Positions 16,453 through 24,982 are shown, numbered from the stretch's first letter. The stretch is 49,924 nt of DNA from Candidatus Saccharimonadota bacterium (GCA_017480095.1 JAFVBG010000001.1:1-49924); one strand, 5' to 3'. The notes: generated by a model not told the origin, from the letters alone. Program-made: numbers and translations.

Positions 16453-16493
16453 GATGAATGTGGTATAATAAAGGTGATAAGAGAAAGGGACGA

Positions 16494-17117
16494 ATGATTA
16501 TACTTTTTGGGCCGGCAGGCAGTGGCAAATCAACACAGGGACGAACAATCGCTGATAAATACGGTTGGCGTTGGCTGTCGGTTGGGCAAGTCCTGCGAGA
16601 TACGGGGAAATTTGATGAGATTTTGAAAGCTGGCGAACTGGTAGATGATGAGACTGTAGTCAAGTTAATGGGCGAGCAAATTGACCGTGCCAATGCCGAG
16701 GGAATGGAAGTGGTGTTGGATGGCTACCCAAGAGATAGGAAACAGACCGAAATCATGTTAGCAGATGAAAACTCGAAGTTTTTTGATAGCGTTGATGCGG
16801 CGGTAGTTTTGGATGTGCCAAGAGAGGAACTTTGGCAACGGATTGAGTCGCGCGGACGTGAAGATGATACGAAGGACGTCGTAGAAAAGCGTTTTGCGAT
16901 TTTTGAAGAGAATATCGGGGCGATTTTGCCGCTACTAGAAGCGCGGAATGTGCCGATTATCAGGGTGAATGGAGTCGGTGGATACGACGAAGTGACCGAG
17001 AGAATCGAAAAAGAGATTTTCAAGGTTTTGCCGACGGCGCCAGAGGTGTTTAACGACCACGATCTTGACGTAATTGAAAACGATTCGGTAGAGAAAGAAC
17101 GATCGTACGGAGAATAA
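16494..17117 (+). CDS. adk: Adenylate kinase-family nucleoside monophosphate kinase
   Basis: 207 residues. P-loop GPAGSGKSTQ (6-15; the family usually has GxPGxGKGTQ), NMP-binding LDGYPRDRKQ (about 78-87) and a short LID segment RGREDDTKDVVEKR without zinc cysteines. It transfers phosphate between ATP and AMP to keep nucleotide balance. TATAAT at 16464-16469 and GAAAGGG just before ATG 16494. An acidic C-terminal extension of about 25 residues is unusual. It heads a three-gene unit with a micro-ORF and map. Confidence 0.85.
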   Translation: MIILFGPAGSGKSTQGRTIADKYGWRWLSVGQVLRDTGKFDEILKAGELVDDETVVKLMGEQIDRANAEGMEVVLDGYPRDRKQTEIMLADENSKFFDSVDAAVVLDVPREELWQRIESRGREDDTKDVVEKRFAIFEENIGAILPLLEARNVPIIRVNGVGGYDEVTERIEKEIFKVLPTAPEVFNDHDLDVIENDSVEKERSYGE

Positions 17118-17118
17118 G

Positions 17119-17196
17119 ATGGACGAATTAGACCGAGAAGACTTGCGAGAAGAGTTGGAAGATTTGGCAGACGAGATAGAATTGGAGTGCTTTTGA
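17119..17196 (+). CDS. 25-aa acidic micro-ORF between adk and map
   Basis: Starts MDELDREDLREELEDL and ends IELECF; 13 of 25 residues are Asp or Glu and it would form an amphipathic helix. GGAG (17110-17113) lies 5-6 nt before its ATG, it begins 1 nt after the adk stop, and its TGA overlaps the map ATG (TGATG). The tight coupling supports translation. Function unknown. Confidence 0.45.
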   Translation: MDELDREDLREELEDLADEIELECF

Positions 17197-17945
17197 TGAA
17201 TACAGAAAAAATCCAGGCCATGCGTGAGGGCGGGAAGATTCTAGGTAACCTTTTGCGCGATTTGAAAGAGTATGTCAAGCCTGGCATGTCTGAAAAAGAG
17301 GTGGATAGCTGGGTGCGAAAAGAGGTAGAGAAGCGAGGTGCGAAGGTAGCTTATGATGAGCTAGAAGAGCATTTTCCGGGGGCGATTTGTATTTCGACTA
17401 ATGAGCAGCTAGTGCATGGTGCGCCAAGCGATTACGTTTTTGAAGAAGGTGATAAGGTTTCCTTTGACATGGTGATTCGCTATAAGGGATATTGTACAGA
17501 TGCGGCCTTTACGATGCTTGTAGGGGGTACTGGACGACCAGCAGTGAAGAAGATGATTTCTGTGACCGAGAGTGCTCTCTGGGAAGGAATCGAACAGGTA
17601 AGGCCAGGAGCGCACCTTGGGGACATTGGCGCGGCGGTGGAGAAAGTGCTAAAAAACGGCAAGTTAGGGGTAGTTGAAAATTACGTGGGACATTTTATCG
17701 GCAAAGAAATGCATCAAGAGCCAGACGTGCCAAATTATGGCAAAAAAGGGCATGGGTATGTATTAAAAGAGGGCGATACGCTCTGCATCGAGCCGATGTC
17801 GAGCCTAGGTAGTCCGAAAAATCACGTCGCCAAAGACGGTAGTGGCTGGACAGTGGTGCTAAATGATGGCTCGGTCGCCTGTCATTGTGAACACACAATT
17901 CTAGTAACCGAAAATGGCCACGAAGTCTTAACGCTACCTGATTAG
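17196..17945 (+). CDS. map: Methionine aminopeptidase, type I
   Basis: 249 residues. Pita-bread metal ligands are in order: Asp in VSFDMVIRYKGY, Asp in CTDAAFT, His in VGHFIGKEMHQEP, Glu in CIEPMSS and Glu in CHCEHTILV. It removes initiator Met after deformylation and so works with def and fmt nearby. No N-terminal SH3 extension. The start ATG 17196 overlaps the preceding micro-ORF stop, with GGAG about 9 nt upstream. Confidence 0.96.
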   Translation: MNTEKIQAMREGGKILGNLLRDLKEYVKPGMSEKEVDSWVRKEVEKRGAKVAYDELEEHFPGAICISTNEQLVHGAPSDYVFEEGDKVSFDMVIRYKGYCTDAAFTMLVGGTGRPAVKKMISVTESALWEGIEQVRPGAHLGDIGAAVEKVLKNGKLGVVENYVGHFIGKEMHQEPDVPNYGKKGHGYVLKEGDTLCIEPMSSLGSPKNHVAKDGSGWTVVLNDGSVACHCEHTILVTENGHEVLTLPD

Positions 17946-18030
17946 AATTGCCAATCTCACATTTTTTTCGTCGCTCGCTCGCCGAATAGGCGCGCTTCGC
18001 GCCGAGAAAAACGCAATCTTGACAATTCTA
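17943..18030. repeat. Palindromic element G1 (type II core) starting at the map stop codon
   Basis: Arms 17943-17970 and 18003-18030 form a long imperfect inverted repeat beginning with the map TAG (TAGAATTG ... CAATTCTA). The centre CGCTCGCTCGCCGAATAGG followed by CGCGCTTCGC is nearly identical to the centre of element G2 in rsmH. The right arm supplies TTGACA, the -35 box of ftsA. Confidence 0.75.
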
Positions 18031-18047
18031 GCTACAGAAGGTAAAAT
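18019..18047 (+). promoter_or_regulatory. Leaderless promoter of ftsA, -35 inside a palindromic element
   Basis: TTGACA (18019-18024), 17-nt spacer, TAAAAT (18042-18047), then exactly 6 nt to ATG 18054. Confidence 0.75.
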
Positions 18048-18053
18048 AAGCTT

Positions 18054-19286
18054 ATGGATGAATCCGCAGGATTTGGTGTAGGAATCGATGTTGGCACAGA
18101 AAATGTGCGAGCAGTGGTGATGAGCTTGAATAAAGACGGCAGTTTAGCCGTAGTTGGTTATAATGAGGGAAAAAATGCCGGTATGCGGAAGGGGACGGTG
18201 GCGAATTTGACTGGTCCAGCGGAGGCGATTGACCGAATGTTGGGTGAAGTTGAGCGGATGAGCGGCTACCAGGTGACGAAGGCCTATGTCTCGATTAATG
18301 GTGCTAATGTGATGAGTGCCAAGGCTGATGGAATGATTGCTCTGGGTGGGATAGACCATGAGATTACTTATGATGATATGGAACGTGTGGAGAATGCTGC
18401 GGTGGTTGGCAGAGTACCGGCAAACCGCACGATTTTGGATGTTTTACCGCTATCTTATACTCTTGATGAGCAGGATGGAATTAAAGACCCGATTGGTATG
18501 ACGGGTTCACGCTTGGTGATGAATGCTAGTGTGATTTCAGTTCTAGCGCCAACGGCGGCAAATCTGGCGAAGGTAGCAGAATGTGCGAAGATTGATGTGC
18601 AGAAAATGGTGCCGAGTGTAGTGGCGGCGGCCAGGGCAGTACTTTCGGAAAAACAGATGGAGAATGGCGTGGCGGTGGTTGATCTTGGGTCGGCTACGAC
18701 TTCGGTGGCGGTGTTTGAGGAAGGCGATTTGCAATATGTAGGCGTGATCCCGATTGGGGCTAATAACATCACAAATGATTTGGCCATCATGCTCCAGATT
18801 GATACGGATACAGCGGAAGACATTAAGCGACGCTTTGTGACGGGTAGTTTTGATGATAGCGATAAAGATATCATTGTGCGCAAGGGCAGGGAAGAATTGA
18901 CTTTCCCACGCGAAGAAGTTTATCAGGTGGCGCAAGACCGCCTGAAAGAGATTTTCTTAGGTGTGAAAAATGAACTAAAGACAGCGCATTATGACCATCG
19001 CTTGCCAGAGGGGATTGTTTTGGTGGGCGGGGGAGCTAAGATGCGTGAGATTAGTGCGTTTGCTAAAGAGGTTCTTGAAGCGTCGGTCCGAGTGGCGATG
19101 CCGAAGGGCTTTGGTGGGGTGGCAGATGCAATTGAGAAGCCAGAGTATGCGGCGGCGGTAGGGCTGGCGATGATGGCAACACTGGAAGGCGGGGCAGCCC
19201 CAGCCAAGAAGCAAAAGCGGAAGAGCGGGGGTGGGAAACAGGGGAAATCTGGCGGGATTTTCGCTAAGATTTTCGGTGGATTTTAG
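18054..19286 (+). CDS. ftsA: Cell division protein FtsA
   Basis: 410 residues, actin fold: GVGIDVGTENVRAVV (phosphate 1, about 8-22), VAVVDLGSATTSVAVF (phosphate 2, about 203-218) and GIVLVGGGAKMRE (adenosine motif). The C-terminal SGGIFAKIFGGF is an amphipathic membrane-targeting helix, joined by a Lys/Gly linker. FtsA tethers FtsZ to the membrane and recruits late divisome proteins. It lies upstream of ftsZ, away from the mur/fts cluster at 40-47 kb. The mRNA should begin at the AUG. Confidence 0.95.
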   Translation: MDESAGFGVGIDVGTENVRAVVMSLNKDGSLAVVGYNEGKNAGMRKGTVANLTGPAEAIDRMLGEVERMSGYQVTKAYVSINGANVMSAKADGMIALGGIDHEITYDDMERVENAAVVGRVPANRTILDVLPLSYTLDEQDGIKDPIGMTGSRLVMNASVISVLAPTAANLAKVAECAKIDVQKMVPSVVAAARAVLSEKQMENGVAVVDLGSATTSVAVFEEGDLQYVGVIPIGANNITNDLAIMLQIDTDTAEDIKRRFVTGSFDDSDKDIIVRKGREELTFPREEVYQVAQDRLKEIFLGVKNELKTAHYDHRLPEGIVLVGGGAKMREISAFAKEVLEASVRVAMPKGFGGVADAIEKPEYAAAVGLAMMATLEGGAAPAKKQKRKSGGGKQGKSGGIFAKIFGGF

Positions 19287-19335
19287 AAACTGAACAAATA
19301 ATTTGTTCAACAGGGGAGATTTTTGAAAATAGGGG

Positions 19336-19364
19336 TTGAAACTTGGCTTTCGGTATGTTACAAT
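19336..19364 (+). promoter_or_regulatory. Promoter of ftsZ
   Basis: TTGAAA (19336-19341), 17-nt spacer, TACAAT (19359-19364). Preceded by a weak hairpin GAACAAAT/ATTTGTTC after ftsA. Confidence 0.65.
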
Positions 19365-19396
19365 GAAAATAATCATTAAAGTGGAGTTGTTTAGAA

Positions 19397-20572
19397 ATGC
19401 CAGAAATCAAGCCAACAGAGGTAGAAAGCGTTGCTAGCATCAAGGTGGTCGGTGTTGGCGGTGCTGGTGGATCAGCCGTAGATCGAATGAAAGAAGTCGG
19501 TCTCTCCGGGGTGGAGTTTATCGCTATTAACACCGATGCGCAAGCATTACATCATTCTGATGCTGACACCAAGGTGCATATTGGTAAGGGGCTAGGTGCT
19601 GGCGGTGATCCTGAGAAAGGGCGTGAAGCGGCGGAGGAGAGTCGTGAGAATATTGGTAAGTCGTTAGACGGTGCTGATATGGTCTTTATCACGCTTGGTG
19701 CTGGTGGTGGTACTGGTTCTGGTGCTGGTCCAATCGTGGCGGCAGAGGCCAAATCTCGTGATATTTTGACGGTTGGCGTAGCGACAAAACCGTTCACTTT
19801 TGAAGGTGCGAAGCGTCGTGAGAATGCCGATAAAGCAATCGAAGAAATGTCTCATAACGTCGATGCTTTAATCACGATTCCAAACGACCGTTTGCTTTCG
19901 ACGATTGACCCGCGCACTCCACTCTTAGAGACTTTTAAGATTGCGGATGATGTTTTACGTCAAGGCGTTCAGGGCATTTCGGAGTTGATTACCGAGCATA
20001 GCTTGATTAACCTCGACTTTGCCGACGTAAAAGCCATCATGAAGAATGCAGGCTCAGCCTTGATGGGCATTGGGCGGGCAAGTGGCGAAAACCGTGCGGC
20101 GCTGGCGGCACAACAGGCGATTGAATCGCCGCTAATTGAGGTAAAGATTGAAGGCGCAAGGGGCGTACTCTTCTCAGTAGCTGGCGGTTATGATATGTCA
20201 ATGTCTGAAATTCAGGAAGCGGCCGAGGTGATTACCAGTGCAGTTTCACCAGATGCTAACATTATCTTTGGTGCTTCGATTCGCCCAGACCTTGAAGATG
20301 AGATTGTAATTACAGTGGTGGCGACTGGTTTTGATTCGGATTATTATCGTAATAACATGAATATGAATACTGTCGAGACCGTAAAAGAAGAGCCAGCAGT
20401 GGCCACGGTTTCGACTGATGACGAGCCAAAGTCTGGCGACAGCGTGCCACAGATGAGTTCAGAAGAATTTACCGCCGAAAATAAAGTAAACATGTGGGAC
20501 TCGCTCAAAAACAACGATTCTAGCGATGATTTAGACGTACCGCCGTCCCTCCGCGGTCGGATGCGAAAATAG
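19397..20572 (+). CDS. ftsZ: Cell division GTPase FtsZ
   Basis: 391 residues. The tubulin signature GAGGGTGSG is at 101-109, preceded by NTDAQAL, with the T7 region [12 protein letters not shown] disordered acidic linker (about residues 325-375) leads to the C-terminal peptide [14 protein letters not shown], which matches the FtsA-binding tail. GGAG lies 10 nt before the ATG. It has its own promoter in the ftsA-ftsZ gap. Confidence 0.97.
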   Translation: MPEIKPTEVESVASIKVVGVGGAGGSAVDRMKEVGLSGVEFIAINTDAQALHHSDADTKVHIGKGLGAGGDPEKGREAAEESRENIGKSLDGADMVFITLGAGGGTGSGAGPIVAAEAKSRDILTVGVATKPFTFEGAKRRENADKAIEEMSHNVDALITIPNDRLLSTIDPRTPLLETFKIADDVLRQGVQGISELITEHSLINLDFADVKAIMKNAGSALMGIGRASGENRAALAAQQAIESPLIEVKIEGARGVLFSVAGGYDMSMSEIQEAAEVITSAVSPDANIIFGASIRPDLEDEIVITVVATGFDSDYYRNNMNMNTVETVKEEPAVATVSTDDEPKSGDSVPQMSSEEFTAENKVNMWDSLKNNDSSDDLDVPPSLRGRMRK

Positions 20573-20654
20573 CTGAGAGGGGCCTTAAAATGCGTCAGAA
20601 GGCAAAAATACTGGCGACATAAGCTTAATCGGCATAGTTTCGGAGGAGGCGAAG

Positions 20655-21119
20655 ATGGCGAATAAAATCAAAATTGGGGATAGCAAAGTGCTGGAGAGCC
20701 GTGAAGCACTGGACGGCACAATGATTCGACGTCGGCGCGTGACTAGTGATGGCATACGTTTTACCACTTATGAGCGGATTGAAATGCCTGAGTTGATTGT
20801 GAGAAAACGGAGTGGGAACAGAGAAGTTTTTGACCGTGACAAGCTAATTACTTCGGTCAGGCGGAGCGTAGGGAAGTTCTTTCAGTCGGATTTGGAGGTG
20901 GAAGCCGTGGTGGAAGAGGCAGAAAGCCGTCTGCGCGATATTAGCGAAGACGAGGTAACCTCAAAACAGATTGGCGAGACAATCCTAGAGGTACTTTCGG
21001 AGCGTAACGAGGTGGCTTATGTGCGTTATGCGAGCGTGTTTAAGGAGTTTACGACCTTGGGGGAATTTGAACAGGTGATTAGAGAACAGCGAAAAAAGAA
21101 GGATAAAGCAAAGGAGTAA
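20655..21119 (+). CDS. NrdR-like ATP-cone repressor lacking the zinc-ribbon cysteines
   Basis: 154 residues. The C-terminal ATP-cone (RKRSGNREVFDRDKLITSVRRS through YVRYASVFKEFTTLGEF) and the N-terminal frame SKVLESREALDGTMIRRRR...RFTTYER match NrdR. NrdR represses ribonucleotide reductase genes through NrdR boxes. Here the two CxxC pairs of the zinc ribbon are gone (MANKIKIGD and VTSDGI in their places) and the protein has no Cys at all. GGAGGAGG precedes the ATG, and an in-frame stop upstream excludes a longer start. No nrd gene is in the window. Confidence 0.82.
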   Translation: MANKIKIGDSKVLESREALDGTMIRRRRVTSDGIRFTTYERIEMPELIVRKRSGNREVFDRDKLITSVRRSVGKFFQSDLEVEAVVEEAESRLRDISEDEVTSKQIGETILEVLSERNEVAYVRYASVFKEFTTLGEFEQVIREQRKKKDKAKE

Positions 21120-21121
21120 AA

Positions 21122-21388
21122 ATGAGGGTGGTGATTATTTATAAGCGTGCAACAGACTATGGGCGTGAAGTTGAGGAGTGGACTCACGAGCTGAGAGCGC
21201 GAGATACGGCCGGGATGGTGCAAGAGGTAGACCCAGAGACGCGAGACGGAGAAAGCATGGCGAGAGCCTATGAAATCATGCAGTATCCAACCATCATGGC
21301 GCTGGACGACCAGGGGAGAGTGCTTTCGTCGTGGACGGGGTTGCCACTACCACGGTTGGATGAGGTCTCATACTACTTGACCGCCTAA
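21122..21388 (+). CDS. Thioredoxin-fold protein without CxxC
   Basis: 88 residues: beta strand VVIIYKR, helix YGREVEEWTHELRA, then VQEVDPETRDGESMARAYEIM and the cis-proline region QYPTIMALDDQGR typical of thioredoxins and glutaredoxins. The redox CxxC is replaced by RATDYG and the protein has no Cys, so it cannot act as a dithiol reductase. It follows the NrdR-like gene by 2 nt with AAGGAG in front. Function unknown. Confidence 0.65.
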   Translation: MRVVIIYKRATDYGREVEEWTHELRARDTAGMVQEVDPETRDGESMARAYEIMQYPTIMALDDQGRVLSSWTGLPLPRLDEVSYYLTA

Positions 21389-21506
21389 TTCGAATTCTCG
21401 ACGGATTCTTCTGCGTCAGCAGGTGCGTTGCTCACTCACCGTACGTCAAGTACGGCTCGCTTCGCTACTCCTGCTTCCTTGAATTATCTCGTCGACAATC
21501 CGAATT
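21387..21506. repeat. Palindromic element B (type I core) before ileS
   Basis: Outer arms 21387-21402 and 21491-21506 are complementary at 14 of 16 positions and start at the stop codon of the preceding gene. The core has CAGCAGGTGCG, the apical hairpin CCGTAC-GTCAA-GTACGG (21439-21455) and CTACTCCTGCTTCCTTGAAT. Its 29 bases 21431-21459 are identical to the apex of copy C inside ileS. The ileS -10 (TATAAT 21515-21520) follows directly. Confidence 0.8.
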
Positions 21507-21562
21507 TAATATGGTATAATTGGGTTAATCTAATAGAGTGTGGAAGCTCCGGAAAGGAAAAA

Positions 21563-24500
21563 ATGAAATATACGGGTGCGCCACGTCGTCGTGCTTTGGA
21601 GTACGAGAAGGCGTTGGTAGAATGGTGGAAGAAAAACAAAGTCTTTGAAAAATCGGTTGAGCAAAGGCCGATTGATGATTCCTATGTTTTTTATGATGGC
21701 CCTCCATTCATTACCGGAAATCCACACCATGGTACACTTTTGTCGTCCATCGTAAAAGATGTAGTGCCGCGCTTTTGGACCATGCGGGGTAAGCGTGTAG
21801 AGCGGCGCTGGGGTTGGGACTGTCACGGACTACCAGCAGAGAACTTTGTTGAAAAACAGTTGGGCATCACCGATCGTCGTCAGATTGGCGGCGACCCGAA
21901 GAAAGTCCCAGGGGCAATTTCGCTAGAGACTTATATCAATAAAGCTCGTGAGAGTATGGTAGCAAACTCGGAGACTTGGGAAGGGACGATTGACCGAGTT
22001 GGTCGTTGGGTAGATTTTAGGGGCGCTTACCGCACAATGGATAAAAACTTCATGGAAAGTGTCTGGTGGGCGTTTAAGACGCTTTATGAGGCGGGGAAAA
22101 TCTATGAGGGGCGGAAGGTGCTGATGTACGATACGAAGTTCGCCACGCCGGTATCGAAGGCCGAAGTGACGATGGATAACGATGCATATCAGGTAGTGAC
22201 CGACCCTAGCGCCTTCACTAGATTTTTGGTTTCTCCTGCTTCCTTGAATAAACTCGAAACTCTAGCGAAGGCGGGTCGGTTGTATCTTTTAGCTTGGACG
22301 ACAACCCCTTGGACTTTACCCGCCAACCTGGCTTTAGCCGTGAATCCAGAGATGGAATATGGCGCTTATGAGCAGAGTGATGGCATTTATATTGTGGCGA
22401 AAGATTTGGCGGAGAAGATTTTGCACGAGGAGTTGAAATTAGTAGGCTCATTTAAGGGGTCTGAGCTAAAAGGCTTACACTATGAGCCACTCTTTGACGT
22501 GACCAAACTAAAAGATGGTAAGGGTAAACTGAAGAAAGATACTTTTACCGTGGTGACGGCGAAGTTTGTCTCTGATGAAGACGGTACGGGTATTGTCCAC
22601 ATTGCGCCAGCTTATGGTGAAGATGATTACGCCCTGATGAATGATTATGAGCTGGATTTTGTGGACGTTTTGGACGAAAAAGGTTACTATCTTCCAGAGA
22701 TGGCGGAGCAGTTGAGGGCTCTCGGCGTGCGTGATACTGATGAAATCGGCATTGAAAACTGGGCGGGGAACAAGTTTATTGCGAAAGTCCTAGAAGAAAA
22801 GGGCATTGTCTATGAGATTAAGTATATCAAGCATGAATACCCATTTAATCCACGTTCAAAACAGCGCATCATGTATCGAGCTTTCCCAAGCTGGTTCTTT
22901 GACGTGCAAGACTCGAAGAGTTTGATGCTCACCGAGAATGAAAATATCAACTGGTTCCCAGATTATTTGAAACACGGACGTTTTGCGAAGAATATTGAGC
23001 AGGCGCCAGATTGGAATCTTTCGCGTGATCGTTTCTGGGCGACGGCGATGCCAGTCTGGAAGGGTGATAAGGGCACGGTGAAAGTCGTTGGTAGTTATGC
23101 CGAACTAAAAGAGCTTTCGGGGGTAGAACTCAAAGATTATCACCGCCCGTGGGTAGATGAGATTGAGTTCGACGTAGGCGATGAGCATTTTAAGCGGATT
23201 GAGAAGGTGCTGGACTGCTGGTTTGAATCTGGCTCGATGCCGTTTGCGCAGTTGCACTATCCATTTGAGAATAAAGAGAAGTTTGAACGTAACTACCCAG
23301 CCGATTTTATCGTGGAATATGTGGGGCAGGTGCGAGCGTGGTTTTACTATGTTCACTGCGTGAACACCGCTCTGGCTAGTATTGGTGCTTTCGATCAGCA
23401 GCACTCTGCTTCTTCAGCAGATGCGATGCTCACTCACCGTACGTCAAGTACGGCTCGTTCCGCTTCTCCTGCTTCATCGCATAGTACTACTGCTCGTAAG
23501 CACTTAAATCCGTTTATGAATGTCATCACTACCGGCACTCTGGCTGGCAACGATGGGCGCAAGATGAGCAAGTCGCTGGGAAACTATACCGATCCGAACG
23601 AGCTGATGGATAAGTTCTCGGCGGATAGCTTGCGGTTCCTGTTGCTCTCTAGTCCAGTATTGGCGGGTGAAGATTTTGCGCTCCTAGATAAAGACGTGTC
23701 GGATACGGCACGCAAGCTCTCGATGGTTTGGAACGTATATGATTTCTTTAATACTTATGCAAGCGTTGATAATGTTGAAACAGACGAGCTTGAGAATTTT
23801 CTTTCGGACACTCCCCTAGGAAAGAACTTGTCTAACTCGCTGGACCGATGGATTGTCTCTCGTTTGCATGAGCTAAGAGATGATATCACCAAAGGCATGG
23901 AAGAATATAATTTGCCGAAGGCGACGGCGGGAATCTTGCCGTTTATCGACGACCTCTCCAACTGGTTCGTACGCAGAAGTCGCCGGCGATTCTGGAAGTC
24001 TGAAGACGATAACGACAAGCTAGAAGCGTATGCCACTTTGTATTACGTTTTAACATACCTTGCTAAACTATTGGCGCCGTTTACGCCGTTCTTGGCCGAG
24101 GAGCTATATCAGAACATGACTGGTAGTGGCGAGAGCGTACATCTGCTGGATTGGCCAGAAGCGGGCGAAGTCGATGCGGATGTGATTGCCAAAATGGCAC
24201 GGACGCGGGAGATTATCACGGAAGGCTTGAGCTTGCGTATGAATAAATCCGAGACTGAACAGCAAATTAAAGTGCGTCAACCACTCTCGAAGTTGGAGTA
24301 TGGCGGGGAACAACTCCCTGAAGAATACGAGCAGATGATTGCGGATGAGGTGAATGTTAAAAAAGTTGTTCACGGTAAAGAAACAAAGTTAGACAAGACC
24401 CTAACGGACGTACTCAAGGCCGAGGGGTTTGCACGTGAGCTAATCCGGGCCGTGCAAGCCGCCCGCAAAAAGGCCGGGTTGAATGTGGATGATCGTATTA

Positions 24501-24655
24501 AGCTCTCCACGACGGCTAAAATCGCACCAGAATGGCTAGAAATGGTCAAAAACGAGACTTTAGCAGTAGAGTTTACCACGGATGGCAATTATACTTATGA
24601 TGAGATTGCCAAGGTTGACGGAGAAAATGTCACCATTTCACTAGAGAAGGCTTAA
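21563..24655 (+). CDS. ileS: Isoleucyl-tRNA synthetase with two in-frame palindromic insertions
   Basis: 1030 residues, class I synthetase. HIGH-type motif in PPFITGNPHHGTL, WGWDCHGLPAE, the editing-domain start LAWTTTPWTLPANLA, DGRKMSKSLGN (KMSKS) and an anticodon-binding C-terminal domain. The pattern resembles the eukaryote-like IleRS type 2. Residues about 213-239 (element F) and 608-648 (element C) are encoded by palindromic repeats. Copy C inserts about 40 Ser/Ala/Thr-rich residues between FYYVHCVNTAL and NPFMNVITTGTL, just before KMSKS. The frame is open upstream into element B, but ATG 21563 with AAAGGA and TATAAT 21515-21520 is the start. Frame and motifs are intact, so it should be functional. 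Confidence 0.95.
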   Translation: MKYTGAPRRRALEYEKALVEWWKKNKVFEKSVEQRPIDDSYVFYDGPPFITGNPHHGTLLSSIVKDVVPRFWTMRGKRVERRWGWDCHGLPAENFVEKQLGITDRRQIGGDPKKVPGAISLETYINKARESMVANSETWEGTIDRVGRWVDFRGAYRTMDKNFMESVWWAFKTLYEAGKIYEGRKVLMYDTKFATPVSKAEVTMDNDAYQVVTDPSAFTRFLVSPASLNKLETLAKAGRLYLLAWTTTPWTLPANLALAVNPEMEYGAYEQSDGIYIVAKDLAEKILHEELKLVGSFKGSELKGLHYEPLFDVTKLKDGKGKLKKDTFTVVTAKFVSDEDGTGIVHIAPAYGEDDYALMNDYELDFVDVLDEKGYYLPEMAEQLRALGVRDTDEIGIENWAGNKFIAKVLEEKGIVYEIKYIKHEYPFNPRSKQRIMYRAFPSWFFDVQDSKSLMLTENENINWFPDYLKHGRFAKNIEQAPDWNLSRDRFWATAMPVWKGDKGTVKVVGSYAELKELSGVELKDYHRPWVDEIEFDVGDEHFKRIEKVLDCWFESGSMPFAQLHYPFENKEKFERNYPADFIVEYVGQVRAWFYYVHCVNTALASIGAFDQQHSASSADAMLTHRTSSTARSASPASSHSTTARKHLNPFMNVITTGTLAGNDGRKMSKSLGNYTDPNELMDKFSADSLRFLLLSSPVLAGEDFALLDKDVSDTARKLSMVWNVYDFFNTYASVDNVETDELENFLSDTPLGKNLSNSLDRWIVSRLHELRDDITKGMEEYNLPKATAGILPFIDDLSNWFVRRSRRRFWKSEDDNDKLEAYATLYYVLTYLAKLLAPFTPFLAEELYQNMTGSGESVHLLDWPEAGEVDADVIAKMARTREIITEGLSLRMNKSETEQQIKVRQPLSKLEYGGEQLPEEYEQMIADEVNVKKVVHGKETKLDKTLTDVLKAEGFARELIRAVQAARKKAGLNVDDRIKLSTTAKIAPEWLEMVKNETLAVEFTTDGNYTYDEIAKVDGENVTISLEKA
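22200..22279. repeat. Palindromic element F inside ileS (degenerate)
   Basis: Left arm 22200-22222 (CCGACCC...CGCCTTCACTAGA) and right arm 22261-22279 (TCTAGCGAAGGCGGGTCGG) are inverted copies with one mismatch and a 4-nt bulge. Between them TCTCCTGCTTCCTTGAAT matches the right half of the type I core. It encodes residues about 213-239 of IleRS, before the conserved LAWTTTPWTLPAN. Confidence 0.6.
23384..23505. repeat. Palindromic element C (type I core) inside ileS
   Basis: Core CTTCAGCAGATGCG, apical CCGTAC-GTCAA-GTACGG (23437-23453) and CTTCTCCTGCTTCATCGCAT. The outer arms 23384-23411 and 23479-23505 pair at about 20 of 26 positions. It is kept in frame and open, encoding LTHRTSSTARSASPASS. 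Confidence 0.8.
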
Positions 24656-24812
24656 AACTGCCCAATCCCAAAGATGGTGGACCCACTATGTTAAAAATAC
24701 AACATTAGTTCTAATGTTGTATTTTTAACGTGAGGTCCAGCCTATTGTAAAATATCTAGCCACTGGCTAGATATTTTACATTCTATTCTTTGGGATTGGG
24801 CAGTTTTAAGCC
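24649..24812. repeat. Nested inverted-repeat element spanning the ileS stop codon
   Basis: Perfect 26-bp outer arms (24649-24674 and 24787-24812) include the last codon and TAA of ileS. Inside are two perfect hairpins: 19-bp arms 24690-24708/24711-24729 with loop TT, and 17-bp arms 24746-24762/24764-24780 with a 1-nt centre. The first is extended by TGGACC/GGTCCA. The whole folds as a three-way junction. It may end ileS transcription or be a MITE-like element; no clear target duplication is seen. Confidence 0.8.
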
Positions 24813-24879
24813 TCTTATAGAGATGGTGATATTACCTCTGTTAATTTGACATTTTGCCATAAAATAAGCATAAATAGTA

Positions 24880-24908
24880 TTGACATTTTTGGCGAAGTGT
24901 GCTATACT
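24880..24908 (+). promoter_or_regulatory. Consensus-like promoter
   Basis: TTGACA (24880-24885), 17-nt spacer, TATACT (24903-24908), about 68 nt of leader before the ATG at 24983. 24813-24879 holds nothing else recognised. Confidence 0.8.
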
Positions 24909-24982
24909 AAAAGCAAGTTAGACAACAAAAGCGTAAAAAAGTAAAATAAACAGTCTAACAAATAAAAACAAAAAGGAAAACC

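Noticed and set aside
21428-21562. N-terminal extension of IleRS starting MLTHRTSS
   Set aside because: It begins inside palindromic element B and crosses the ileS promoter; the peptide resembles copy C only because the DNA core is repeated.
24649-24812. Integron attC site
   Set aside because: The GTTRRRY and RYYYAAC core sites are not matched and no integrase or cassette array is present.
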